Shown here: piece by piece, positions 49,258-61,709 of the stretch
Position numbering within the stretch: the first letter of the stretch is position 1
Layout: each line of letters starts with the position of its first letter
Assembly (NCBI GenBank): GCA_021464245.1
Contig: JADCRB010000055.1
Location: 146,033-210,032, forward strand
DNA length: 64,000 bases
From: Carallia brachiata
Taxonomy: Eukaryota; Streptophyta; Magnoliopsida; Malpighiales; Rhizophoraceae
Direction: 5' to 3'
Notes under the pieces: generated by a model
Told to the model about the DNA's origin: nothing
Database searches by the model: none
What the model saw: the letters and a program-made list of their open reading frames with translations, nothing else
Translations under genes and position numbers: made by a program

Positions 49258-52200
49258 TAAAACTGAAAACTACCTAACTGGGTTTAATTATAAATGGATA
49301 ACTTATTTTTAAAGGATATAAGTAAAATATAATTCATTTAATAGTATTAATATTTAATAATTTATTTATTTTTATTTTAAATTTAATTATTTAATAATTT
49401 ATATTATTTTATATTAACATGTATCTTAATAAAAATGGCCCAATTAATTTTTCACTTTTTGGATCGGGAGGTCCTGGACTTTCGGATAGACCGATAGGTG
49501 CGGTTGTGAAACGTACGGGCACAAACATCTACTAGGCGCCCACAATTTCGTCGTAGAATAGTCCCCATCTCTGCGCAGAAACCCCACCTTTTCTTCCTCA
49601 AAAATAAATATTAAGATTAATTATTTTTCAATGTTCATATAAGAAGAAAAAAAAAAAAAAAGGGAAATGGACAGAAAAGTCAATGCTAAAGGTGCTGTTT
49701 GGCACGCTGCACCCACAGGGTTTCCAATGGTGAATCCACCAGGGCGATTTTACCAATATTGGCCACACGATGAAAGCCGCGTGGCAGGAGAATCACTCTG
49801 ATTTGGTGGGCCCCACCTAACCCTCAACAAATGGACGTGACAAACAGCAATGTTCCCCTGCTGCTGGTTGCCCCATTATACGTCAGATCTTGGTGACGAA
49901 TCTTACTTACGCCGTCAAAAATGCGCTCAAATGCCCTCATTTTTATTCTTCAGTTTTCGCTTCTTTTTCGTAAAAAATGTTTTTTGGGATGCTCTTTATA
50001 TGTGGGAGTCCATGCATTATTAACGGTGGGTGATACTCCAAGGTGTCGTTCATTTGATTTAAGCAGAGATTTCATAGTCAAATCTTGTTAAAGTCAATAA
50101 TTTATTGTCTAATGCAAAGAATATCGTTTATATTTAATAGTTTTATGCTCGTGAACATAAAATTGTAAGATAATTTGGTAGAATTGTGAGATTCTATTAT
50201 CACTTTTATATGTTTTTACACCAAAAAGAAAAAAAAACGGTGGGTGAATTGGCGAACCATTGGGTAAGTCTAGTTCATTTTGTGTTTTTTTTTTTTTAAG
50301 TGTACGATACACCGTTCATTGCCACGATAAGGTGTGTATGGAGGACCAAAGTCAAAATGATAATAAGCTTATAATGTGTGTGATCGTATCAACTTTTGTG
50401 TAGAAGGACTGCGTCAAATGACAACATTGAACAGCAGGAGGGCAAGTAGCAGCGGCTGATACATTACCTTCAACGTCTCTATAGTTTACAGTTAAAGATA
50501 ATTTGTCATTAAGGAAAATCTAGAGATGTAGAGATTCCCATATTTTCTTATACCAAATGTGAATCAGTGACATATAATGCTCATTTATTGCTTTAGATAA
50601 TCCAAGATTGTTGTGTAATGGAGAAAATCTAATCTGATTATGACCCATATATGCTCCATGGACATAATGGGTGCTAAAGAAAATCAGAGGTTAGTGAGAG
50701 TCACTTTTTTTCCCATTTGCAACTTTTAACGGGTGAAAGAAATAATCTTTTCATTGCCAGTTTCATCGCTTGCCATGTCAGAGTTTGCTCGAATGTTATT
50801 GGCCCCAAAAGATACCTAAAATATCGGTAGGCGATACCGCCAAGACAGGATTGTGATTATAGATTAAGCAAAATTTTGTTTTGGAGGTAGATCCATGATA
50901 TTATGGTGATATGAGGGTCCTAATCTATGAATCGTAGTAGGGCAAAATTAAGGTGGCCCAAACAAGCATATCTTGTGCTCATAGACCATAGGCATTTGCC
51001 TGAAGCCACGCCACTAGGACTGCCTTCTTTTCACTTCGGCCGTTCCTAATTTAACTAAAATCTGCCATTTGGGACATACTCTATTGCATTAGATCTATAT
51101 GTCTATATTTGATAATATAAGACAAAGGTTGAGAAAAAAAAAACTTAATTGACTTAATTGATATGTTATGTGAAACTAAATTTTGGTTAAACATGTTAAA
51201 ATCTAATCTATTAAAGCTTTCAATCAAAAAATCTACTAGAGTTTTTTTTTTCGGACCTACCATATTATGACTGTAATTCCATGCTCAAGTTTTTCCTCTC
51301 CTCCCATGCATTCTTAGGCTTAGACAGAGTAGAGAGAAAGCAACATCTTTTCTTTTTTTTTTTTGGGTTATTCATACAGCATTTGAAATTCGCAGTTTCC
51401 TTCTGTTTTTTTTTTTTTCCTCCTCTCTTTTACACGCTGATTATAGTTGTTAATTTGGCATGCAAAGGTTGATTAGTTTTGATGCAGACCAACTAGTTTT
51501 TATGCGAAGAATGCAAGAAAGAAACGTAGGTTTTTAAATTTAATGCGGACTGTAAATATTACCTTTCTGTCTGGTATGTTACGTAGCCTAATTAATTCCA
51601 TGAAGCGTTCGACAATATATATTTCTTAATTAGTTTCTCATCTCAATATTGAGTCTTTTTGTTTTAACTTCATTGTATCTTTTAACACTACTATACATTC
51701 TTTTTCATTGAGATTTTAATTTTTAAAGACACCACTTAGAGTTCGTTGATGCTAATTTTAGTTGAAGTTATATAAAATCTCTAAATGTATAGCGTGGGTT
51801 TATAACTAGTTATAAGTAGATTAATTAGAAGAGGGGTATGAAGAGAATTCCCTAAAATTGCACTCCAAAGGAATGATAAATTATAGAATCTGAGATGTGT
51901 TGACCTTTTTTTTCTCTCTTGGCACGAGGTATTCCCACACTTTTTTTGTCTTTGAGACTATTCCTCGGTCTCGTTATTGAAGCTGTTGCCGGTCTAAGGA
52001 AATTTGATTATGCAAGTATTTGAATATGAGAATTTATCTCATTATTGCTTGTCCTCGCACGGAACTTGAAATGCATAATTGCTCGCCAACCCATTGCGTT
52101 AAGATGTGTTGACTTAGATATGGGACAAAAACCTAAATTCGTGATGCTACATGATCACACGACGTTCAAAAAACAAGGCATGTACTAGGCCAAACACCAC

Positions 52201-52282
52201 AGCGTACTTCGTCCGAGCTTTTGACATGCTCCCTTGTCTTCTATATATTTGGGGGCTTCACAATAGGGTATTGGGATCCATT

Positions 52283-52477
52283 ATATGACCAAACAATTTT
52301 TTTCTACTATATTTACATGTATTTTTTTTGTACAACCACATAGAAAAAATGTGTAACGAAAAAATAATAATATTTTTTGAATTACTTTTTATCGATTTGG
52401 TTGCACAAAACATGTTCTTAGTTGTACAAAAAAAACTTCGTGTGGAGACAGTAAGAAAAAATTATTTGGCCATAAAC
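52283..52477. mobile_element. MITE, copy 1 of a two-copy family
   Basis: The left arm at 52284-52319 (starting ATGACCAAACAATTTTTTTC) and right arm at 52439-52476 (ending AAAAATTATTTGGCCAT) are inverted copies. The interior contains GTTGCACAAAACATG and TTGTACAAAAAAAAC motifs shared, in the same order, with the element at 55.6 kb. Confidence 0.65.
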
Positions 52478-52890
52478 TTTTTTCCATAAGCATAACCCAT
52501 TAAATATGCCGTCTATTTGGAAAAAGATCAAGGGATAAAGATAATTGTGTAACAAGCTTGTTTAAGAAGAGAGAATATTGTCACCAGTAGAGTCTTAGAA
52601 AAACGTACGTCACACCTTTAGGATCTAATATTGTCATGTCATCATACAATCGTGTTAGAGAATAAGGAATAAAAACAATAATAAATAACAATTGTACAGC
52701 ACTGAGGAAGGAAACGTTCTCTCATAGTTGGATTTAGTATTTCATGGCTATTTGAGTTTGCGAGAAATTTTGCAATTATTTGACAAGTTTGCGCAAAAAG
52801 AATATGCATCATGATTATTATCATATTGAAAATTTTGAGAACATAACTAATTCCAACTGGAAGAATCGGTATTCTTTGCCCACCATCCTT

Positions 52891-52951
52891 ATGGATTTCA
52901 TTTTCCAAAACAAACGCATCAATAATTCTTGTTTTCCAAAAGGAAAATAAA

Positions 52952-52991
<40 letters not shown>

Positions 52992-53107
52992 TGCATTGTA
53001 TAGTATCATATGGATTTCATTTTTCAAAACAAACGCATCAATAATTCTTGTTTTCCAAAGGGAAAGTAAATCCAAAAAAAAAGAGAATATTGCATTGCAG
53101 TATCATA
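52891..53107. repeat. 119-bp tandem duplication
   Basis: A unit beginning ATGGATTTCATTTT starts at 52891 and again at 53010. Both copies carry AACAAACGCATCAATAATTC and end in ATTGCATTG...AGTATCATA. Copy 1 has a long GA run (52960-52987) that copy 2 lacks, and copy 2 is about 20 bp shorter. Few other differences separate them, so the duplication is recent. Confidence 0.85.
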
Positions 53108-55595
53108 AACGGAAAGGAGAAGAATATATGCTTCTAGAAATAACAAAAAAACCGAAAAAAAAAGGGAACAAAACAACCAAGATATCCGAAAAAAAAAAGG
53201 GAGCATCTCTCGGGGGGAGAGAGAGAGAGAGAGAGAAGAGAGAGAAAAGGGCGACGGATGGACTAACAAGCAAAAATGCTCAAATAAATTCTTTATTGAT
53301 GGTACGGAAACAAGGGATCAGCACAAATTAGATGGGGCTTAGATTCAATAATCGCAATTCGATGGGGACACCCATTTTCTCCTCGGATGCAAACCATTCC
53401 TGCCCTTTTGGCAGGGAATTTTATAAATATTTAATATTTAATCAATTACTGAAATACGTATAGTTAGTTTCATAAATATTGACATAATATCAGTTGACGT
53501 ACAGGAATGATGTTTTGATCGGGATCTTTTGCTTTATAGCTTCTCTCTCGTTTTTGCCACATCTTAATTCAAAAAAAACTTTTAACAAAAACCAATATAA
53601 TTAGAATAATAAGTGAGATTTTTAACTAAAAATTTTAGGTTAAACTTACAGTTGTCTCTCTCATCAGTTCTCTTATTTATGACAATAGACCATCTTTATT
53701 AAGACAAAAGAAAAAGTTTATAATGTCCGTGAAGACTTCGAAAATGCCAACATCCGCAATTCGACTTTGCTAACCACAATCGAAAATTTTCTTCGTAGGC
53801 ATTCTATTTTTGCAGTTTTAATTGTGTGGTTTTCTCAAATAGTCCACAAAGTCGACTTGGAGAAGTTGCTATCTCTAGTTGACTTTGTTGATCGAAACTA
53901 CGTCCTCGCTCGTTAAATCTCATCAACTTTTGTTGAGTACGCATGGATAAGAGTTAAGAAATGATTGTTCTCGTCTACGCAGTATGCGTGCAAGAGCAAG
54001 CCATGTGTTGTTAGACTAATAGACTCCCCTCAGTTTCCAAATGTGGGTTTGGCGAATCAGGCGAGAGCGACCCAAGAGGGAGAGAGATGAGAGCTATAAA
54101 GCTTGGATACTTTTAAAAAGATGCGTATTCCAATTCGTGTTAGATGCGAAACTTGTTTGACATGTCTTAAAAATGTCAAAACTTGTCTGATAAAATAAAG
54201 TCAAAAATTTCAGAAACATGTAATTAAGACTAATTTTAAAATCTTTAAAAGTTAAATATGTAATATTATTATTATTATTTTTTTGCTATGAACATCTAAT
54301 TAGTAATTATTGATAAGAAAAAATCATTAATTAATTTTTATCTTAGTCATTATATTGGATACTTTCTTTTATAATTTGCTAAATATCATGTTATATGCTC
54401 ATATAATATATTAATTTGAAATTCTTAATAAAATATTGTAGTCATGTCTTAATTTCCAAGACTTAATGTGTGTTTTCGTATTCAAGTCGGTACTGTATAA
54501 TTAATGTCGTCTGCTTGCACTCATATCCATGTATCGATGGAGTACTGGGGATGAAAATTTTCTTGTTTGGGTTTCTTGTTTCTTTTTCTTTCATGTATTT
54601 TTGTTTTCTTTATTGTCGGAGAGTGGAATTGATGTTATCGATTGCAGTTGATCAGCAATCCCATCAAGATTGCCAACCTTTTTACTTGTTTTTGCTCAAC
54701 CAGATCATCTCTCTTTTATATATCCCACTTTGACTTTGGTTAAGAGATAAAAAGGAAGGCAGGGGGGTCGCCACCCACCACTTGACAGTGGGAGAGATCA
54801 ATGGTCTCACACGCCAGAGGGTTGCACAGGACACCCCACAGACGTAACAACAAGAAACCTTTGCCACCACCATTATGTCTCTTCCCCCCTTTTTTTTTTC
54901 CTTCATGATTTTTCACCTATCAACAGAAGCAGATTTAACACGCAGACAGCTTTTAGCCTCTGTATGTGCTTGTCCATCATTTCTATATGTCATGATGGAT
55001 TCCGTTACTTATTAGATTCCGAAATTCATTTAATTTAACCTCTCGTGGTCTGAGGGACACTCTCAAGGGGCGACAAGTACTGAATAATTAGTCCATTCTG
55101 GAAAATTAATGTTCGGTGTCCAGAGGCTGCTTGCAAAAGCATCATCTCCACTATAATTCTATATATAATCTACTTTCTACAAAATTGGCATAGTGCAAAA
55201 TACAGACGCAAATTGGGGCAAAGTGCATGGGGACCAAAGAAACGACCTGGCGCTATTGCATCTTATTCCCTTGGCTTTTTTCAGGTCAAAAGAGAAAAAA
55301 AAAAAAAAAAAAACAATTGATTTCAGTTCCTATCCTTGCATCAGTGTGATCACCATTTGCCCTGCTTCATCTCTCCAAAACAAAAAAAAAAAAAAAAAAG
55401 AAATTAAAAAAAAAAAAAGAAAAAGAAAGATGTGTGGCATGATTGAAAAAGCAGGCAAGGAAATGAATTTTCTAAGTCACAAATTTAGCTTATGATAACA
55501 ATCACTTTCAAGGCTAGAATGGTAATTCAACTTTCAAAACCATGCTTAATGTTTATACGTTGCACTAAATTCAAAAAAATAAAGGGGAAAACTTG

Positions 55596-55803
55596 GTGGG
55601 ACAGATGAAATTTTCTTACTGTATTTATACGTGTTTTTTTATGCAATCGTGATCGTTTTTTGTGTAACTACAATGATAAAAAGTGATACAAAAAGTATTA
55701 CTGTTTTTTTATTTCACATTTATTTCTTATAGTTGCACAAAAAATATTCATTTGCACAAAAAAAAAATCGTGTGAATGCAGTAAAGAAAATTCATTTGCC
55801 CAT
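55596..55803. mobile_element. MITE, copy 2 of a two-copy family
   Basis: The left arm at 55598-55633 (GGGACAGATGAAATTTTCTT onward) and right arm at 55769-55802 (ending GAAAATTCATTTGCCCA) are inverted copies over about 34 bases. The inside shares GTTGCACAAAAAATATTC and repeated TGCACAAAAA motifs with the copy at 52.3 kb. It is non-coding, about 208 bp. Confidence 0.7.
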
Positions 55804-56115
55804 AATAGAACCTAAAAATAAATAGGTAAATATTATTTGATATAATAATTTGATAATTAATTAGCATATCTCTTTCTATTAGAGTAGTTTCGGTACTAAA
55901 AAATTTACTCATCCCAATTACTTAAAATTTAGTGGGAACACAATTGTCAATTTAAAATTCATTAATATTGTGGGTGGATGTATGAGAACTCAACAATATT
56001 TAAAAAATAAATCTATTTTTTATGATTAATTAAATAAGATTCAAATAAATAGAAATTACTTCTATCTTCAGCCACGTATAGTTGTCCTATTAACGATGAA
56101 ATTTTTTTAATTTGC

Positions 56116-56147
56116 AAATAAATAAATAAATAAATAAATAAATAAAT
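56116..56147. repeat. AAAT microsatellite
   Basis: About eight tandem AAAT units, just upstream of the ERdj2 pseudogene leader. Probably length-variable. Confidence 0.9.
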
Positions 56148-56701
56148 GTCTATAAAATGAACATAGTCAAATGCGCCGTCAAACAAAACCCAAAACCCAA
56201 CCCGGACAATTGTGCACATCTCTCTGTCTCCGTGTCGTTTATATCCGCCATGAAACGGACAAATTCGTACCGGAAAGCCGATCCCGATCTCGATCTTCCA
56301 TTCTTTCTGATATTCTTCAATTCATCTCCTTTTTATTTGTTATTTGACCTTCATCTTTTTATTTTGGATTTTTTGCAGTGGGTTAGGGTGGGACTGGTGT
56401 TTGGTAATTGATTTAACTTTATGCACGTGTGCGCGCCTGTGGATTAAGTTAAATTCTCATACTAAACTGTTTGTTTGTGTCTTTCTTTCTTATTCTTTGT
56501 AGCCGGATTGGAAATCAAACTTCAATAGTTTGATTAATGTAACCTTTTTTTTTCCAAAAAAAAAAAGCTTAATTTTCCACAAGATTTTGTGATTTGTCCA
56601 GACGACTTGATGATGATGCTTTATCGTGTTTGCGATTCCCTGAAAATTTGACAGACGAACATTTTACTTTCAGTTTTAATTAAGTAAATGTTGTGGGTTC
56701 A

Positions 56702-58835
56702 GTTTCAGGTAGCACCTTGCCATGTCTGCTTCTGAAGAAAACAGTGTATTATTCCCCATCTATATTTTTGACAATGATGAAATTAGGCCGTGCTGCCGCC
56801 AAGGAAAGCAAGAGCATCCATTGCCGTTGCTCTGAATGTGTTCGGTCAGGCAAGTACAGTAAATTTATATTTGAACTGGTCAATTATTCTATTGCGGTTT
56901 CCAATCTTGCCTCGAATTATAAATTGGAAACGGCATAGTTTTTCTATTCTATGATATTAATTTTCTTTTCTCTTTCTTTTGTTTTGGGCAGATTTCAAAC
57001 TTCTAAACATGTAGTAACTTCGAGTATGGTTATTGCCGAAAAATTGCTATCAGTTGGTGGATTGGAACCGGAGTTTCAGCGTCGGAATATTAGAAGAATT
57101 TGAGAATACTTACCATTCAGTATCATCCTGATAAAATTCCAGATCCATGGTGAAGGTATTTTAGTTCTTTGGCTTTATGTTTCTCGTTTGTCTGGTTTTT
57201 AAACGGCGTAGAACCCTGAGGCTTGTGATGAGATCAACGTGTCATGATTGCCTTTGATTTTTCCAGAGGCCTAGAAGTATTTTATGGAGTTCATAACAAA
57301 GGCTTATCAGGCCCTGACAGATCCGATCTCACTTACCTGTATGCAACAAAAGCTAGTTTGGGGGCCTATGCGAGCTAGCTATGTACGCTAACTTTTCACA
57401 TGAGTTACAAAAACGACTTCGAATAACAAAACCCATTACATATTTACATCTCTTAATGTTGCTTGCTCGTTTTCCTCCCTTCTAGATCCGTCCCATACGA
57501 ATTTGGTTGGTCTCCCGAGTCGGCCACTCATTCTACTTCATTGTTTTCCGCTGTGCTAGTAGTATAATGGGTGGCTGACAGGGTCGGGAACCTGCCGGAT
57601 TTGTATTTACAGGCCAATATATCCTGTATACTCTAGATTTGCAGTTATGCTTGGTTGCTTCTGGAATTTAGGACTTGTCAACACTCTCCCGTCTGATAAA
57701 ATTTCTGGATTATATAGCTTAGTCAGCTTGTGAAGCGTAGCGTAAAAGCCTTTCAATATTGGGTAACAAAAGAAGTCTACCCTCGCGGCTGTCAAAGTGC
57801 TTGGATTGGATAACCAATCTGTAGCTATGATGTGGGTTTGCCTTTGGTTTCCCTATAACTTGCAGTTATATTTAATAAACTCCAACCCCGATCCCCCTGT
57901 ACCAATTGAACTCAGTATTAGTGTCCCTTCTTATGATCATACTTACGAGAGTTTTGGTTCCTGATTGCAGAAGGTGAGAACATTTGATGACTTTTTTGAC
58001 ATGAGCCTGCAAGAGCGTCCTGATGTGCTTGAGCAAGTAGCTGTATTCTCCTCTGCTGAAATACAAGATGTACAGATGGTACTGGAAATGATGCCTCCTG
58101 TAACAGTCGAAGTTAGATGTGAGGCAGAAGGTGAGGAGGTATACAAGAGGGTGATGCCGTAACTGTTCAACCTTGGGTAACAACCAAACGTGCTAATGGC
58201 GTTGTTGGTGCACTTCGCTATGCTTCGTACTTTCTATTCCACAAGAAAGAAAATTTCTGGATGAAGCTTGCAGATCCTGTCTCAAATAATGTGTGGTTTT
58301 CTCAGAAGTTAAATTTCATGGATGAAGCTGCTGCCATTACCACTGCCCCTAAGACAATTTAGGATACAATGGAGGGCTCTGGTGCAAGTGCTAAGGAGAC
58401 AAGTGTGGCAGTCAGAGAAGCCAATGAAAAGGTGCGAAGTGGCTCTAGCCTGTTAATGGGCAAGTTTCCAGCCTCTGCAGATGGGAATTACAGTTTTGAG
58501 TTGTTACCGCCTGTGTGACTCTTGGATAGAATGTGATGAAAAAAAAAAAAAAAACTTGAAGATTAAAATTCTGAAACGAACACGGGCTACCCGAGGTGGG
58601 TCCTATTTCAGAAGAGGGGCCTGCTGCTGAAGATGTGGCTGAAGAAAAAGAGGAGATTGAAGAAGCGGAATATGATGATTATGAAAGTGAGTATAATGAA
58701 GATGAGGAGGATGAAAAGGATGCCAAAAAGAAGGGCACTGCTGCAATGGCTACCTACAAAGGAAGGCCACAAGCTCTGAAGGCTCTGCCTCCGATGAGGA
58801 ACGATATACACTTTTTTTGTTATCATGACAGTTGA
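56702..58835 (+). pseudogene. ERDJ2B: Decayed ERdj2/Sec63 J-domain protein gene
   Basis: Pieces of the plant ER translocon co-chaperone ERdj2 (Sec63 homologue) occur in order but cannot be read as one protein. Near 56.72 kb an ATG begins SASEENSVLFPIYIF, then the frame breaks before CSECVRSGKY. Near 57.12 kb is the J-domain core QYHPDK, and at 57.27-57.33 kb the segment EFITKAYQALTDPIS. The whole central part of the gene is missing. From 57970 KVRTFDDFFDMSLQERPDVL begins the Sec63 domain, with a frameshift near 58140, then NNVWFSQKLNFMDEAAAITT, an in-frame TAG at 58360-58362, and a TGA after the ELLPPV region. The acidic tail [21 protein letters not shown] ends it. Intron boundaries remain (acceptors before 57267 and 57970), so it is an unprocessed, not a retro-, pseudogene. 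Sec63 normally recruits BiP to the Sec61 channel; this copy cannot. Confidence 0.85.
57339..57969 (+). other. Segment replacing the central part of the ERdj2 pseudogene
   Basis: Between the J-domain remnant and the Sec63-domain remnant, about 630 bp carry no recognisable ERdj2 sequence where a long stretch of exons should be. A 62-aa minus-strand frame at 57607-57795 is open but unrecognised. The last 10 bases are a good splice acceptor. The region is probably fused intron remains after a deletion, possibly with an insertion. Confidence 0.5.
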
Positions 58836-59191
58836 TAAGCATTTTGGTTGTTTATTTATTTGACCAAAAAACCTTAGGCACCAAATTGATAGTCATTTGA
58901 GGGCATCTAGTTTTTTCATGGTCTATTTGCATGGATGGTTTTTTTATGGTCTTCTAAAAGTTATGCAGTACAAAGCACTCTACAGTGTCGGTGTCATTTA
59001 ACCTCTCCGGATATGCAGAAGGGCTGCATGCCCTCTAGTAGTAAAGGCATCAAGGAAGTGCTATTCGACGGCATAAAAATGTCTTCCATGGACTGGAACT
59101 TTTGGAATCACAACCTATCATTTTTTTCTGTATCAATTGATGAATCATCCAAAAGACTTCAATATAAGTCATTTCCGTCTCAAATGCTCAA

Positions 59192-61424
59192 TTAAGCACT
59201 CACTTCAGTGTCCTCACTTCCAGATACGGGGGATACAGATTGAAATGATATGATAATGCCAGCTTCATCATCACCTTCATTAGAATGAGCAGTAGCTTTC
59301 TTGTGCAGGCCATCGGAAACTTTAGGCGTCTTGTCACTATCTAAATGTTTTTCATAATTCTGAGATCCATCGGAATGCTTTCCTTGAATCTCTTCGTCGT
59401 CCAATTCTTTTGAATTGTTGGGTGTTTCCTCATCTCCACTTTCCGCCTTTTCATCCCCACTCACACCTTTGCTAGCAACATGAGATGCATTCGACTGCTT
59501 TGCTCTAATCCTAACACGCTTCCCTTTGATGTATCGATATTCCCAATCTGGTGGTGGATATTTTTTCATCAGTTTGTCATATTTGTCCAGCATACCCAGC
59601 TTCTGGAAGACATTGCCTATCATGTTAACAATTGCAACATTTGGTCGGATGCTGAGCTCCTCCATGTCAGCAAATATCTGCAAGAATAACAGTAAGTCAC
59701 ACAAATGGCCACACCACAGGCACTATAACTTAATGCTATATCAAACCAATTAAAAAACGAAAATGAGGATCAATGAGATAGTTAAAGTTACTAAAAGCAC
59801 AATGGCCATCAAGAATTGGGGAAAAAGATAACTCAAACTAATAATCTAGATTATTACATTGAAGATGCTTTGAATCAGCTGTGTATGTATGAGTCATTAG
59901 CCAGTGAATTTGACCTGATTTTCTCCACATCAACATTATGTACCAGAGGAATGCAAGCATGCGTGTTACGAAACTTTGGTTTACGCCAGCAGGCCATGAG
60001 ATCCACTTCCACTCACAAGTAGTCAATATGCTTCTACTGCAGAATGCAATGATTCTCTAATTTCTTGGTTGCAAATGAGAACATTGACCATTACCAGATT
60101 AAAGTATTGGCCTATGCTACAGACACTCTAAAAACTGGAGAAGGTGGATCAATTATTCAAAATCTGATTAGAAGGCACCCAACCCAACATAGCAACAGAC
60201 AGTTTAACCCAGTATTGTCATGAAAAGGTGTATTCTCGTCATTTCCAAAACCTCCGCTATAACAGAATATTTTCAGAGTCTGCTTTATACAAAACCAAGT
60301 AAAAGTGTTAACTGCAGTAAATGATGAGTCGCACTGGGAAAAATTTACCAAAGAACGATATCAATACCTCAAACATCTTTTCGTACATTTCCCTTTTGTA
60401 ATACATGGAGATCATTTTATCAAAGAACATACGAGGCATGCTTTCCAGCTTCTGTGAAAACAACTTTGTCCAGAGCTCTTCAGCTTCGTCAAGCCTTCCA
60501 TCCTCTGCCAAAGCATTCATTAACATGAAATATGTTCCCATCGTCCTCCCTTGACCTTTGCTCAGCATCCATTTGATTATCTGCAATCCCATATGTTCTT
60601 TTACTCATTTTTTCCAAAAAGAACAAATTTTGCAGATACCCATATGGAAGTATGAAAAGAAGCATTAAAACTCTAAAAAGAAAATAAAACAGGAAAATCT
60701 CTTAGCGGCCAAACACCTGGATTATCCTCTTCCAATCCTGTTCATGCTCAAGAGTCTTTAGTGCTTTCTTCACTGTAATCAAAGGGAACTCCAATTCCCA
60801 AGCAATAAATGAATCAAGAGCCCCATATACTTCCTCCTTTACATTTGACAATCCTCTTATCTACATATAATCACAATAATTGAAAGATTATGATTTGAAC
60901 TTTGACAAATGGAATACATATGCACCTACATGTACATATATAATCCTACAAAGACGACGGTTTCTTAAAAGACATTATCCCACTAAAAAAAAATTGGAAA
61001 ACCAACCAACATAAGCATTACAAATCAATCCAATATATAGAAGATCAGAACCCATACGCAATTAACAAGCTTTGCAGCCTTGGAGATGGTCCCAATTGAC
61101 TTCTTCGGTTTCCAGACTCGAGGATATCTAGGTCGCGGGCCTTTTTGCGCACATACCTTAAAAGAAATAACTGTTAAAAAAAAAACCCAAAAAAAAAACC
61201 CAAAAACACAAGCTTGGAAGCTACCAATCACAAATTCTTTTATACGTAATGTTGCTTGCAAAAAACAGAAGGCGACTCTTACAATTTTTGTTAAAATAAA
61301 GCTTACCACGACATGCTTCTGCTTCTGTTCTTCGAGATGTCGATAGTTTTCAATCTGCTTGGAATCAATGGCAGAGGATTTTTCAGACAAAGCATCTTTT
61401 AAACAAGTTTCAATCTTCCTTTTT
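59192..61424 (-). CDS. EMB1417: PPR-like protein, EMB1417 (At4g21190) type; first exon unresolved
   Basis: Exons from the 5' side: 61424-61307, 61156-61058, 60860-60717, 60580-60368, 59677-59192, all with good splice sites. The protein has a short basic N-terminal region, the conserved block [20 protein letters not shown], then helical PPR-type units including [52 protein letters not shown] and [20 protein letters not shown]. After [20 protein letters not shown] comes a long acidic serine-rich tail ([16 protein letters not shown] onward) to the stop at 59192-59194. EMB1417 is needed for embryo development in Arabidopsis; the molecular role is not well defined. No ATG occurs in frame in the most upstream exon, which follows a clear TTTGTCTCAG acceptor, so at least one short 5' exon must lie upstream, perhaps near 61.45-61.53 kb. 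It stands tail-to-tail with the ERdj2 pseudogene. Confidence 0.82.
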
Positions 61425-61709
61425 CTGAGACAAAAATCCTCTCTCGCACATTAGTTCTAAGTTTACAACTTTCTACCTGTAAAAACACTCGAACATTCAA
61501 CAGTGAACAATAGACTCATTATTTCGTGGGCCTTCTCGTCGTTTTACGTTTACTAAACGAGAACATCTGGCGCGTTTTGACTCGGAGGTTGGGATGACCG
61601 GGGGCACGTTTATTATCCGCTCAGCAAGTCGGCGTAAGCGTAAAAAAGGACCGAGATAAAATTAACTTTTTAAATTAGACCAACTAAGCACACCGAGTTT
61701 GATAGAGAG

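Larger units (their letters stand above)
46821..56692. other. Long intergenic region between WRKY and ERdj2 pseudogene
   Basis: Nearly 10 kb with no supported gene. The first 400 bases are the WRKY promoter/leader, including a GA run near 47.02 kb. The rest holds a GACACG-rich repeat patch near 47.98-48.14 kb, an AT microsatellite at 48422-48439, a fold-back near 49.12-49.26 kb, a same-family MITE pair (52283-52477 and 55596-55803), a 119-bp tandem duplication at 52891-53107, and A/T or GA tracts. All listed ORFs here are short, low-complexity or featureless. Confidence 0.6.

Noticed and set aside
55193..55495. 100-aa lysine-rich ORF
   Set aside because: Most of it is translated poly-A; no real protein signal.
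57965..58162. 65-aa ORF considered as a small independent gene
   Set aside because: Its sequence is a Sec63-domain piece belonging to the ERdj2 pseudogene and is cut by a frameshift.
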